A DNA stretch of 49,456 nucleotides from a virus: positions 1-49,456 of IMG/VR virus record IMGVR_UViG_3300009790_000015. One strand, written 5' to 3'. Each line of letters opens with the position of its first letter. The stretch's first letter is position 1. The translations under genes were made by a program, and so were the position numbers. Below, piece after piece: positions 1-8,513 of this stretch. Below the pieces are notes generated by a model. The model had not been told where the DNA came from, made no database searches, and saw only the letters and a list, made by a program, of their open reading frames with translations.

Positions 1-75
1 CCATCTGAAATGATATTAGAAGACATTAATAGCTCATTGTCGTATGTTAAATTATTATTATATAAATTCTGAACA
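1..75. repeat. Left copy of the 75-bp terminal direct repeat
   Basis: Bases 1-75 match 49382-49456 with one substitution (38 t, 49419 c). Joining the copies gives a 49,381-bp circle and restores one long minus-strand gene across the join. This is best explained as the overlap of a circular or circularly permuted assembly. A genuine short terminal redundancy is less likely because the repeat lies inside a coding region. The difference changes Asn to Asp in that gene and may be population variation. Confidence 0.9.
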
Positions 76-3000
76 GATCTTACTAAATCATATTGACCAT
101 GTTCTGAATCAATTTGTCTCATTTCAAAAGCATGATTCATACATATTTCAAATGCTGGAGCATATCTATTTATATCATATGCATCTGATGTGCTAATGCT
201 TATATTAGAGTTATTATATCCATAATTATTATTAACATTAGTATGTCCTGTTAAAAAATTCTCTGATCCACTTTGAGAACTAGTATCACTAACATCATGA
301 ACACCAAAAACTCTTGTCATGAGCATATTTTGACTCCTAGATGACATTTCATGTCCAGTGTATGTACCACTTGGTGCACCACTACTGCTACCTATACCGC
401 TACCATTTTTATGGTAATAACCTCTATTATCCCTTATCTTTTCACTCATAACACCACTAGAAGAATAATGTCTCATTTGAGCATCAAATCTATAATAAGC
501 TTCGTTATTTCCATGGTATGTTTCAGCGCAATAAGCGCCTTTTTCATTTTGAAAAATTTCAGTAGTTCCTACTAGTGGTTCTCCTGTTAACCATTTCCTG
601 TCTATGTATAAATAATCACCGATCTGCCCTGCGTACATAGTTGAAGAACCATTAGATAAAGGTATAGTAGCATCAGTAACTCTTGATCCATCATATAAAC
701 TGTAGTTATCTCCTAAGTAAAAATTACTAACACCATCTCCATTGTCACCTGATCCTCTTATTGATTTAAGAGTACCATCTGACTTGATTATACATCTCTT
801 TTTAAATCTTCCTCCAGCTGCGTAATGAAATGGAATTATTTGATTTATAGAACTATCTGCTTCATAATGACCTGCCCAAGTTCTTGTATCTTGAACTGCA
901 CATCCATTATCTGTAACTCTAAATAATATATTTTTAGATGAATAAGATGCAAACTTACCTGTATGCATTTGTATATGCCAAGTTCCTTCTGTGGATCTGT
1001 GATAAGCAGAATTACCCTCTAATGCTAGTTTTCCATTAGTCTTACCAACAAAACATACTTGATGTTTATTTCCTGTTTTATTCCAATCTGAATTTATAGC
1101 AGTATCTGTTTTAGTTATTGCATGATAATTACTAGGTCTTTCATCTTGAACATAAACATTGGATAAAGTATGTTTTTCTGGTAATACTTTCCTAACATCA
1201 TTAAGATTGTCAGTTCCATCCCATCCTATTATTCTACCAAAATCATAATTAGGCAAAGAATCAAATCTAATATTATGAGATACTGCACTACCATCTCTTC
1301 TTTGAACACCCCATCTCATAACAGAATAGTTCAAGCTGTCTCCTGGATATACATAATTCTGAGGTTTTAATTCATCTAAATCTCCACATACTTGAGAACT
1401 TTTTTGCATCAATGCATATGGTTCACTAGCACCAGAATGCTCGTAGTTATGCCATAAATCAAGAGCATTAGAACCGTGTTGATGTTTTTGATTTGGATGT
1501 GGAGCTTTATCTACCTCATCATAAGGAGGTGTTCTATCATACATTGTAGCACTATTATTAGTATCCACCATTGTAGGATGGAAATTATACAGCATTAAGT
1601 CCCATCTTGAAAATGAAGAATTATCTTTTCTTCTAAATAATACCCATACTTTGCAGGAATAATAAGGAAATTCATCTGATGCTCCACCTGAATTATCATG
1701 CGTAGCCATTACTTGAAAATCATCTATTCCTCTAACTTTATTACATATTGTATTTCCTTCATAATCAAGATGACCTCCACTACCATCTCCTAAAATAAAT
1801 CCTGTAAGTATATTACCAACATCAACTCCATGGTTTTGATTAGTAACATTCATTGTCTTATCAGCTGCTATATCCCAAAAATCTTTAGAGCCATGCTTTC
1901 TTGCGTGATGATGATCTGTATATCCTGTTGTAGGATAATGCTCTGCTCCTGCTCCTGCTACATTAGAATCATCATCATAAACATATCTTGCTAAAGCATT
2001 ATTTTCAGCAGCTGAACTATTTCCTTCTGTAGAGTTGTTCCATGTTTCTATTATACCTACTATATTTGAATTAACTGGTTCTCTACTCCATATTGTTTCA
2101 TATGTATCTACCCAGTTTGTTGCTGAAAAAGCAGATGATCCAGATACATAATCATTATCAGAATCTGTATCAAGAGCAAATCTTTCTGTTCCATATATAC
2201 CTCCAAACCAATGTTTGAATTTTCCATCATAAGTAGAATCTTGTGTTTTACCTATTTGACTATAATCTAATGTCATTAAAGCATCTCTTTTAGGACCCTT
2301 GTAATCATCATCTGAATTTAAACTATGATAATCCATTAAATTAATTCTATAAAAATTTCCTTGTATTGTAGAAATCCAATATACCATATGCAAGGCTCTT
2401 GATCTTTGGTCTGCAATATGTCTTTTATCTATAGTTCCATCACCATAACATATATATTTAGATTTACCTGAAGTATAACCTGATGTTAAGGGACTTCTAC
2501 AAGGTGCTATTGTCATTATACCAGAATCATCTAAAACACTAGTTAGATCTAATATAGAATGTCTTTTACCAGTAGCAAAACTAGCATCTGTATCAGTATC
2601 ATAACTTGTACTTACTTTATATACTAAATTACTACCTTCAGTAGCTCCTATAAAAAATGCAGGTATTCCAGATGTAGCATTACCTATATATTCTAAAACT
2701 TCACTTCCTGCTACATTATCTACAACCATGAATATATCTTTAGCAACTAAAGCAGTTTCACCTGCATCATTTTCATAATAAGCTTTTTTAGCAGCTAATA
2801 ACTTTGCATCTGAAGTATCATTTATGTTTGCTATTGAAAAGCACCATCCTATTTGTGGAACCACATTTGCTGCTTTACCATGAAGATTAAAATTTGCAGC
2901 ACCATCTGCATATAATACTCCTGATTGAAAAGCAACTTGTAATGTTTGTCCAGTATTCATAGTAACTTCAGAATGATATGATTGCAATTCATTAAATGCA

Positions 3001-4292
3001 ACCTTGTTATCATGTAATTGATTAGATGCAATAACATCAAAATTCATAGGTGCATATGATTCAGATAATGGTTCTAGTTCATCATTCTCTACATAGTAAT
3101 CATTATAGTTATTACCTAATTGATCTCTATCTATGTGACCTATCCATTTTGTTTTAAACTGCTCTCCTGATCCTAATCCAATATGTATGTTCTTATCTCT
3201 TGTTTTAAATGTTGATAAATTATTATGTACAATGTTAGAAGAAAACTCTCCAAGATTTGAATCACCATAAATATCTGTTAATCTAAATAATTTATTAGTG
3301 CTATAATCAATAGAAAATATATTATATTTATCTGAATCGTCTTTAAATACTGTCATATCATCTGATTTAAAAACAGTGCCTTGACCTTGTTGGCTTATAA
3401 CTACATTAAATGCTGATTTATTTAAACTTAAAAATGTATCAGTTCTTTCAAATTCTATTGTATTGGATTGATTAGGAACTAAATCACATTTACCTTCCAC
3501 ATCACATGTTATCTGAATAAAATAACCACTTGCAATTACTGCAGTTAGATTGCTTTGACCGTCTATAGCATTTTTAGTAGCAGTTGCTATTTCATTATTT
3601 GTTTTAGCTCCACTACCCAATGCTATTTCAACTCCTGTAAATCCTTCAAAATCTGTATTTCCAATTCCTGGATCTGTTCCAATGGAATTATATGAATACC
3701 AAAAATAGTAATTCTTTTCTTCAATTGTATCAGATGTTTCTGAACCAGTAATTGAATTTAATGTAAAGAATGTACCTCCCCATTGAAGAGTATCAGCACC
3801 TGTTGATGTATAACATTTTACAAAAGTACCAGCTGTAATTAAACCTCCTGTAACATTATCACTAAAATCTTCTTCTATAATAAAACTATCTGAGTCTACT
3901 AATGTAACTTTATGGTAACCATCTATAATATCAGGATCAGAACCTGCTGTTCCTGTTAATTTTATTATATCTCCAGTAACTAAACCATGTGCTGAAGATG
4001 TATTTATTTGAATAAAATCATCATCTCCTGATGCCATTGAATCTATTGCATGAGAAGTAGTATCATTACCACTTGCATTGATAGCTATAGTAACTATATG
4101 TTTTAAAGGAGTATTGAATGATAAGTTTTTTGAAAATACAGTATCTTCTTTTATACCTCTTAAAACTCCATCTTCGGTAACAGCATCTATATTATTAGAA
4201 AATGAAGCTGCATTCCTATCTATATCTGTTTCAGATGCAGATCCATTAATCCCCTGTGTAAATGTTGCTATTTCAAACTTCTGTTTAGCCAC
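1..4292 (-). CDS. Giant tail hub/nozzle-like virion protein, N-terminal two thirds (continues at right end of window)
   Basis: The minus-strand frame opens at a GTG at 4292, overlapping the end of the metallophosphoesterase gene by 8 nt, and stays open to base 1. It starts MAKQKFEIATFTQGIN, a start reminiscent of podovirus tail nozzle or hub proteins, which often open with an F-x-GG/QG-[IL]-N segment. The middle is rich in Asp, Asn, Ser, Thr and Tyr, as in large beta-structured virion proteins, with no recognisable enzyme motif. On the 49,381-bp circle it runs in frame into the reading frame ending at 47332, giving about 2,113 residues. The ATG at 26 (equal to 49407) is therefore internal. 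Its place between lysis genes and ejection-type proteins supports a late structural role. The exact role, nozzle, hub or spike platform, is inference. Confidence 0.75.
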   Translation of the reverse strand, partial: MAKQKFEIATFTQGINGSASETDIDRNAASFSNNIDAVTEDGVLRGIKEDTVFSKNLSFNTPLKHIVTIAINASGNDTTSHAIDSMASGDDDFIQINTSSAHGLVTGDIIKLTGTAGSDPDIIDGYHKVTLVDSDSFIIEEDFSDNVTGGLITAGTFVKCYTSTGADTLQWGGTFFTLNSITGSETSDTIEEKNYYFWYSYNSIGTDPGIGNTDFEGFTGVEIALGSGAKTNNEIATATKNAIDGQSNLTAVIASGYFIQITCDVEGKCDLVPNQSNTIEFERTDTFLSLNKSAFNVVISQQGQGTVFKSDDMTVFKDDSDKYNIFSIDYSTNKLFRLTDIYGDSNLGEFSSNIVHNNLSTFKTRDKNIHIGLGSGEQFKTKWIGHIDRDQLGNNYNDYYVENDELEPLSESYAPMNFDVIASNQLHDNKVAFNELQSYHSEVTMNTGQTLQVAFQSGVLYADGAANFNLHGKAANVVPQIGWCFSIANINDTSDAKLLAAKKAYYENDAGETALVAKDIFMVVDNVAGSEVLEYIGNATSGIPAFFIGATEGSNLVYKVSTSYDTDTDASFATGKRHSILDLTSVLDDSGIMTIAPCRSPLTSGYTSGKSKYICYGDGTIDKRHIADQRSRALHMVYWISTIQGNFYRINLMDYHSLNSDDDYKGPKRDALMTLDYSQIGKTQDSTYDGKFKHWFGGIYGTERFALDTDSDNDYVSGSSAFSATNWVDTYETIWSREPVNSNIVGIIETWNNSTEGNSSAAENNALARYVYDDDSNVAGAGAEHYPTTGYTDHHHARKHGSKDFWDIAADKTMNVTNQNHGVDVGNILTGFILGDGSGGHLDYEGNTICNKVRGIDDFQVMATHDNSGGASDEFPYYSCKVWVLFRRKDNSSFSRWDLMLYNFHPTMVDTNNSATMYDRTPPYDEVDKAPHPNQKHQHGSNALDLWHNYEHSGASEPYALMQKSSQVCGDLDELKPQNYVYPGDSLNYSVMRWGVQRRDGSAVSHNIRFDSLPNYDFGRIIGWDGTDNLNDVRKVLPEKHTLSNVYVQDERPSNYHAITKTDTAINSDWNKTGNKHQVCFVGKTNGKLALEGNSAYHRSTEGTWHIQMHTGKFASYSSKNILFRVTDNGCAVQDTRTWAGHYEADSSINQIIPFHYAAGGRFKKRCIIKSDGTLKSIRGSGDNGDGVSNFYLGDNYSLYDGSRVTDATIPLSNGSSTMYAGQIGDYLYIDRKWLTGEPLVGTTEIFQNEKGAYCAETYHGNNEAYYRFDAQMRHYSSSGVMSEKIRDNRGYYHKNGSGIGSSSGAPSGTYTGHEMSSRSQNMLMTRVFGVHDVSDTSSQSGSENFLTGHTNVNNNYGYNNSNISISTSDAYDINRYAPAFEICMNHAFEMRQIDSEHGQYDLVRSVQNLYNNNLTYDNELLMSSNIISD

Positions 4293-5049
4293 TTATTATT
4301 TCTCCCCATAGAGTTGTTTTACCTTTTACAATCTCAACAACTTGTACATTAAAATTTCCATTTTTAAAAAAATCAACTATTGCAAATGCGTGGTTCCAAT
4401 TAGTTAATCGACCACATAGCCAATCTTCATCTATTTCTATATCTTTCAAACAACCTAGACTCCAGGCACTTATAGTTCCACCTTTTCGAGTCTTAGTGAA
4501 TCTTTGTAGATCATGAGTATGACCATACATTATACTTTCACCATAAACATCTATGTGCTGGAAAGAATGATATTTACCAGTAAACTTACCATGTGTAAAA
4601 TTCAACTTTCCTATTTTTAAATTTTCTTTCTTATTATAAGGATAGTAATTATATCCTCTCTCTTCTAACTTTAAAGCATTATATGTTTCATAATGACTTA
4701 AATATGGATACCTTGTGACAAACTTGTCTAACCATACTTCGTGATTACCCTGAACAAAATGTCTTTCATTGCAACCAGCCTTATCTAAAGCTTTGTCAAT
4801 TTGATCCATACCTTTATTAACAGCTTTAATATCCTTGTTTAATAATGGTATTAGATCTTCCATTGGTTTGGCATTTCTGCCTTTCCAATAATGCGTGCTA
4901 AAATGTTCCCATTCACCAGTATCACCTAAGTCTACATATGCGTCTGGTTTAACGATCTTGATAGCTTTACAAACTACATTAATAGCTTTCTGATCATGTA
5001 CTGGAAAATGCTTATCTGGTGTAACTATTACTCTTTTGTGTATTCGCAT
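4285..5049 (-). CDS. Calcineurin-like metallophosphoesterase
   Basis: From the ATG at 5049 the protein is 254 residues and carries the metallophosphoesterase signature in order: D12-x-H14, GD at 42-43, GNHE at 101-104, H153 and GHTH at 176-179. These residues normally bind two metal ions and support phosphoester hydrolysis. An upstream TTG at 5067 would add six residues; I prefer the ATG because it starts just before the first beta strand and has GGGA upstream. It lies between the endolysin and the giant tail gene in the late arm. Phage members of this fold act on nucleic acids, nucleotides or phosphoproteins; the substrate cannot be read from the sequence. A late position is unusual for a replication nuclease such as SbcD, so a role during late infection or in the particle is possible. 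Confidence 0.88.
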   Translation of the reverse strand: MRIHKRVIVTPDKHFPVHDQKAINVVCKAIKIVKPDAYVDLGDTGEWEHFSTHYWKGRNAKPMEDLIPLLNKDIKAVNKGMDQIDKALDKAGCNERHFVQGNHEVWLDKFVTRYPYLSHYETYNALKLEERGYNYYPYNKKENLKIGKLNFTHGKFTGKYHSFQHIDVYGESIMYGHTHDLQRFTKTRKGGTISAWSLGCLKDIEIDEDWLCGRLTNWNHAFAIVDFFKNGNFNVQVVEIVKGKTTLWGEIISG

Positions 5050-5098
5050 TCTATATTTGATTCCCAATAATCAACTGGTATGTATATATATGCATATA

Positions 5099-5488
5099 TC
5101 ATCTTAGTTCAAAATGTGGAAAATCATCAAATTTGTTATCGTCAACTTCAAAGTTCATATTCCAATCTCCTCCCCAACGTAAAGTAATGCCCATCCCACG
5201 AGCCAACCCAATGACGAACCCACTAAAAAGGTGGAAACGTTCACGATCATTCCAGTCAACAGGGTAAGGCACGACATCAACAGCCCTACTAGGCTTAGCA
5301 TTATGCCTACCTTTAGGGTAATGGACCTTAGTTTTTCCTTCTGAGAATAATTTTTCTTGCCTTTCCTCACTTCTGTGCCCTTCTAACACAGAGCAATCTA
5401 CATGCTTGATTACTTCATTAAATACTTTTTGAAGATCTTCATGGCATGTAGATAAATTCTCTTTGCTTCTTTTACCAAACCTAGGCAT
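5099..5488 (-). CDS. Endolysin, M15-type L-alanyl-D-glutamate peptidase-like
   Basis: A 129-residue protein with the VanY/M15 peptidase layout known from the phage T5 endolysin: EGHRSEERQ at about 36-44, RHN with H62, SRAVD with D71, and a C-terminal DDFPHFEL with H125 as third zinc ligand and an Asp (121 or 122) as likely general base. Such enzymes cut the peptide stem of peptidoglycan at lysis. The ATG at 5488 overlaps the TAA of the 49-codon holin-like gene as TAATG, which gives a compact holin-endolysin pair. There is no signal peptide, so export would depend on a holin. Confidence 0.88.
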   Translation of the reverse strand: MPRFGKRSKENLSTCHEDLQKVFNEVIKHVDCSVLEGHRSEERQEKLFSEGKTKVHYPKGRHNAKPSRAVDVVPYPVDWNDRERFHLFSGFVIGLARGMGITLRWGGDWNMNFEVDDNKFDDFPHFELR

Positions 5489-5637
5489 TATTTATTCCTT
5501 AGTTTTTCTACTATAGGCTTTAACACCATATCCCAAACTAGATCATCTTTTTTAGATGGGGATAGTTTTATAGCTTTCTCTACAACATACAAGCCTAGCA
5601 ATATATATTCCCAATTTGCACTAATAAATGATAACAT
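5488..5637 (-). CDS. Small holin-like membrane peptide (49 aa)
   Basis: The frame from ATG 5637 to TAA 5488 encodes 49 residues starting MLSFISANWEYILLG. A hydrophobic segment at about 3-19 is followed by a charged KLSPSKKDDLV segment and a basic end. This pattern, one short helix after FISANWEYI and then a Lys/Asp-rich tail, is common for small phage proteins next to endolysins. It overlaps both neighbours as TAATG, so the three genes are probably translated in series. Holin function is inferred from context and topology. It could instead be an inner-membrane accessory factor. Confidence 0.65.
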   Translation of the reverse strand: MLSFISANWEYILLGLYVVEKAIKLSPSKKDDLVWDMVLKPIVEKLRNK

Positions 5638-5849
5638 TATTTTCTCCTAGATTTATTTTTTGTTTTCTTAACTCTCTTTGCTTTGCATCCACATTCAGTG
5701 CATACAAAATCTGATTTCTCATGAGACTTTTTCTCAAGATTAATAATTCTTTTCTCATGATCACTAGCAATCCGTTTATCTGAAACCTTCTCTAAGGCTT
5801 TGACAACTTGATTTATTATTAATTTTGTTGCTAATCCACCACCTATCAT
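5637..5849 (-). CDS. Small basic protein with Cys cluster, lysis-region hypothetical (70 aa)
   Basis: It has 70 residues. The N-terminus MIGGGLATKLIINQVVKAL is mildly hydrophobic or amphipathic, a charged helix follows, and a C-terminal CTECGCKAK cluster (CxxCxC) leads into a Lys/Arg-rich tail. The cysteines could bind one metal ion only if it dimerises or finds another ligand. It overlaps the previous gene by 4 nt (ATGA) and the holin-like gene by TAATG. Proteins of this shape are frequent upstream of endolysins, but I do not know a function. Confidence 0.6.
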   Translation of the reverse strand: MIGGGLATKLIINQVVKALEKVSDKRIASDHEKRIINLEKKSHEKSDFVCTECGCKAKRVKKTKNKSRRK

Positions 5850-6028
5850 TTCTTTTTACCTTCTGATTTTTTCTCTAGATTATCTTGAGATATTTCATTA
5901 GCAAGCTCTAACTGACCTTGTAATTTGTAAAAAAGCTCTTTAGCTTTATTAGCTTCAGACATTTTTAATTCATAAAAGTCTTTTGCTTGTCTCATTTTTT
6001 CAGTTATCTCAGTTATCTTTTTTTCCAT
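5846..6028 (-). CDS. Small coiled-coil protein (60 aa)
   Basis: A 60-residue highly charged protein, nearly all helix-forming (MEKKITEITEKMRQAK to KKSEGKKK), with a heptad-like spacing of Ile, Met, Leu and Ala that suggests a coiled coil. It lies in the small-gene block before the endolysin. Its start overlaps the upstream 82-codon gene by 20 nt, and its stop overlaps the next start by 4 nt. Function not recognised; a lysis regulator or small virion cofactor are both possible. Confidence 0.55.
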   Translation of the reverse strand: MEKKITEITEKMRQAKDFYELKMSEANKAKELFYKLQGQLELANEISQDNLEKKSEGKKK

Positions 6029-6257
6029 TTGATCTTATCTCCATTATTATGTTATTTAAAATCTCGTTTTTAGCATTTTCACAACAACTAATATACTTAC
6101 TATCATCGTAATATCCTTCAAATCCCCAGCCTTTTGTTCCCATAAAGCTATCATCTTTCGCTATTTTTTCCAATTCTTTTGTGTTACAAGTGTAGTTTTT
6201 TAAAGATATATTCTTTTTTTTATACTTATTGATAATATCTAATACCCTTTTAAGCAT
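6009..6257 (-). CDS. Hypothetical protein (82 aa) downstream of the second fibre gene
   Basis: An 82-residue protein starting MLKRVLDIINKYKKK, with an aromatic Gly-rich patch around GWGFEGYYDDSKY and two adjacent cysteines in the following YISCCENAK segment. The ATG at 6257 overlaps the TAA of the 722-residue gene as TAATG, so it is likely coupled to it. I do not recognise the family. A chaperone or cap for the preceding fibre is possible from position alone, because tail fibres are often followed by small assembly factors. Confidence 0.5.
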   Translation of the reverse strand: MLKRVLDIINKYKKKNISLKNYTCNTKELEKIAKDDSFMGTKGWGFEGYYDDSKYISCCENAKNEILNNIIMEIRSNGKKDN

Positions 6258-8425
6258 TAAAAATTAGTCCCAAAAAATGCTGCGTTATGAGTAACTGTTG
6301 GAGTTCCACCTGAAGCTGTATATTCTATATAAGGAATATCAGCAGTAACATCATTATCAACAGTTCCTAAATAAAGACCTCTTTCAAATTGTTTAGCATC
6401 AGTATTGATTGCATATTCAAAGTAATTTTGATAGTTATCACTGTAATATTCATCATACTCAATTATAGCAAATTTAAAATCAGAACCACTGGAAAGGTCG
6501 CTTCTTGCATCTGCATTAAAACTCCAAGTCATGTTTGCTATTGTAGAGTTGGAACCATCATCTATATCATTAGTTCCAGTAAAATTTAAACAATTTGTAT
6601 CCAATTCAGCTGGAGTATTAGGTGTGTCAGTTATATCACTAACAACTATTTCTGCTGAATATTCAGTAACATCGCTTGAAGACCAATCAGTTGTAAATCC
6701 TGAAAATTTATTCCAATTAACAGATGCAACGCTTGCAAAAGTGAAACTAGATTTTAAAAATATAATACTTATATCACTCCATAAAGACGATTCTCCAGTA
6801 GGAACTATAGTGCTCACAGCTCCTCTTGCTTTAAAAGACATAGATGATACTGTTCCTGATACCCCAGAACTGTCAAACCTATAGTGAGTTTGTCCCCATG
6901 ACCAAGTGCTATTACTAGCTAAAAATTTATTAGCAGAGTTGTCATTAAAGAGCTTAACGTTTCCACAACATGGAGCTATAGCATTAGCCCTATTAGCACT
7001 TAAAGATGTGTTAACAGGGGAACCACCTAAACTAAAATTTCCATCAGAACTATTACGAATAGCATCAAAGTTAGTTTGGCTTTTTCCAATAAATGCAGTA
7101 CTACCAAAAATACCTTCAGCATTCATTCTTGTATAATTCTCATCTTGACTTGCAGATAAATTTGTATCTAAGTATTGAGCAGAATTAAAATCTAACGCTG
7201 TATCTGGTTTTAATATTTTAGTATATTTGTAGCTTCCATCACTATTTTCTTTTAATGTATGTGTTGTGTAATATTCTAATACATTATAATCTTTATCAAA
7301 AGCTATAGGTGATTTTATATAAAAAGATTCATTTGCTATTTTAAATTCAAACTGATCATTAATTGGTTTATAGTAAGTATTGTCAACTTCTATTTTTAAA
7401 TCTTTGTTAAGCTTATTAGATATATCTGAGCAAAAATCAGATAGTTCTAAATTTAAAAATGAGGTTTCTTCGAAGTCTTTGTTTTGAAATAATATTTTAA
7501 CCTTATCAGGTATATCAGTAGTATTAATAAATGCAAAAAATATTTCATTTGTCGCACCATATCCACCAACTTTTTTATTATCTTTTGTAAAATATTTACC
7601 AGTACCTCCATCATTAAAAACCTCCAATCCATATATATCGCATATATTATTAGCCATTATATTTTCTATATTACTTATATTATAAGCTTGAGCTGTAAAT
7701 ATTATGCAATCTTTTAAATACATAGAACCACCATTAGGATATAAATTTTCGTTTATTACATAATCACCTAAATCACTATCTCCAAATTCTTCTTCTTTAG
7801 AATACCCTCCTGTTGTAATATAATCATCGGTAATTTTACCAGCATAACAATCAAAGAACGAAATATCCTTATTTAAGCGATTATATGCATTATGCATACC
7901 AAGATTAGTATTTCCGTTATTTTCGCCTATATTAGTTAAATTAAAGCCAAAATCTCTAATTACAGTAGTTTCTGTATACTTGGAATTCTGTAAAGATAAA
8001 CCTTTTGCATATATATCAAATTCTATTTTACAATCGTTGAATGATTTATTTAGCTTAACAAGTTGCTTTAATTTTGTTTTTCTTAAACTTATTTCTAGAT
8101 CAGTTTCTACATTAAAATCTTGCGATACTCCATCTAACTCTACATTAATTAAACTAAATTCTAATTGTTGTGTGCCTAAGTGTTGATTGCTATCAGGTCT
8201 AATGCCAATTACTTTATGTGGATTATTCCCTTTTCTTTTACCTACACTAAAAATATTTTTATCCATTAAAGATATATCTCCAATAGAAGATGTTGTATCA
8301 TTGAATGTTAGATCAATATCGTCAAATGTTCCATCTGGTTTTTTATACCACATGGGAGCACCTACAGGATATAGCCTATAAGTTGTATCATCTAATTGGC
8401 AATGTGTTCTACTTAGAGGTTTCAT
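6257..8425 (-). CDS. Virion protein, second tail fibre or spike candidate (722 aa)
   Basis: A 722-residue protein rich in Asn, Asp, Ser, Thr and Phe with few charged helices, as in beta-structured adsorption proteins. The N-terminal 90 residues (YRLYPVGAPMWYKKPDG and onward) could be the particle-anchoring part. The C-terminal third has repeated Ser/Thr/Ala-rich strands and ends in a short hydrophobic FFGTNF. It follows the large fibre gene and the 34-codon gene, whose end overlaps its start by 17 nt. No lyase or hydrolase motif was seen, so a receptor-binding role is inference from position and composition. Confidence 0.6.
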   Translation of the reverse strand: MKPLSRTHCQLDDTTYRLYPVGAPMWYKKPDGTFDDIDLTFNDTTSSIGDISLMDKNIFSVGKRKGNNPHKVIGIRPDSNQHLGTQQLEFSLINVELDGVSQDFNVETDLEISLRKTKLKQLVKLNKSFNDCKIEFDIYAKGLSLQNSKYTETTVIRDFGFNLTNIGENNGNTNLGMHNAYNRLNKDISFFDCYAGKITDDYITTGGYSKEEEFGDSDLGDYVINENLYPNGGSMYLKDCIIFTAQAYNISNIENIMANNICDIYGLEVFNDGGTGKYFTKDNKKVGGYGATNEIFFAFINTTDIPDKVKILFQNKDFEETSFLNLELSDFCSDISNKLNKDLKIEVDNTYYKPINDQFEFKIANESFYIKSPIAFDKDYNVLEYYTTHTLKENSDGSYKYTKILKPDTALDFNSAQYLDTNLSASQDENYTRMNAEGIFGSTAFIGKSQTNFDAIRNSSDGNFSLGGSPVNTSLSANRANAIAPCCGNVKLFNDNSANKFLASNSTWSWGQTHYRFDSSGVSGTVSSMSFKARGAVSTIVPTGESSLWSDISIIFLKSSFTFASVASVNWNKFSGFTTDWSSSDVTEYSAEIVVSDITDTPNTPAELDTNCLNFTGTNDIDDGSNSTIANMTWSFNADARSDLSSGSDFKFAIIEYDEYYSDNYQNYFEYAINTDAKQFERGLYLGTVDNDVTADIPYIEYTASGGTPTVTHNAAFFGTNF

Positions 8426-8513
8426 TTTTAAAGTATTTCTTATATTTCTTTATATCTTGCTGCCAAAACTTTAAAGACTTTTTTAATATTTTATTGTATT
8501 CTTTTTTAGTCAT
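8409..8513 (-). CDS. Tiny basic protein between the two fibre genes (34 aa)
   Basis: The frame from ATG 8513 to TAG 8409 encodes 34 residues starting MTKKEYNKILKKS and is very rich in Lys and aromatic residues (FWQQDIKKYKKYFK), forming one amphipathic helix. Its ATG overlaps the fibre stop as TAATG and its end overlaps the next gene by 17 nt, so the intergenic gap is fully used by this frame. That packing, also seen at neighbouring junctions, is the main support. Function unknown; it may mainly serve coupling. Confidence 0.45.
   Translation of the reverse strand: MTKKEYNKILKKSLKFWQQDIKKYKKYFKNETSK

Noticed and set aside
1-75. Long direct terminal repeats of a T7-like genome
   Set aside because: Only 75 bp, located in the middle of a gene and with a mismatch; a headful-type portal and terminase and an open frame across the join favour circular permutation.
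5155-5370. 71-codon membrane-like frame inside the endolysin gene
   Set aside because: Shadow frame of the M15 peptidase gene; a holin-like gene is already present just upstream with normal coupling.
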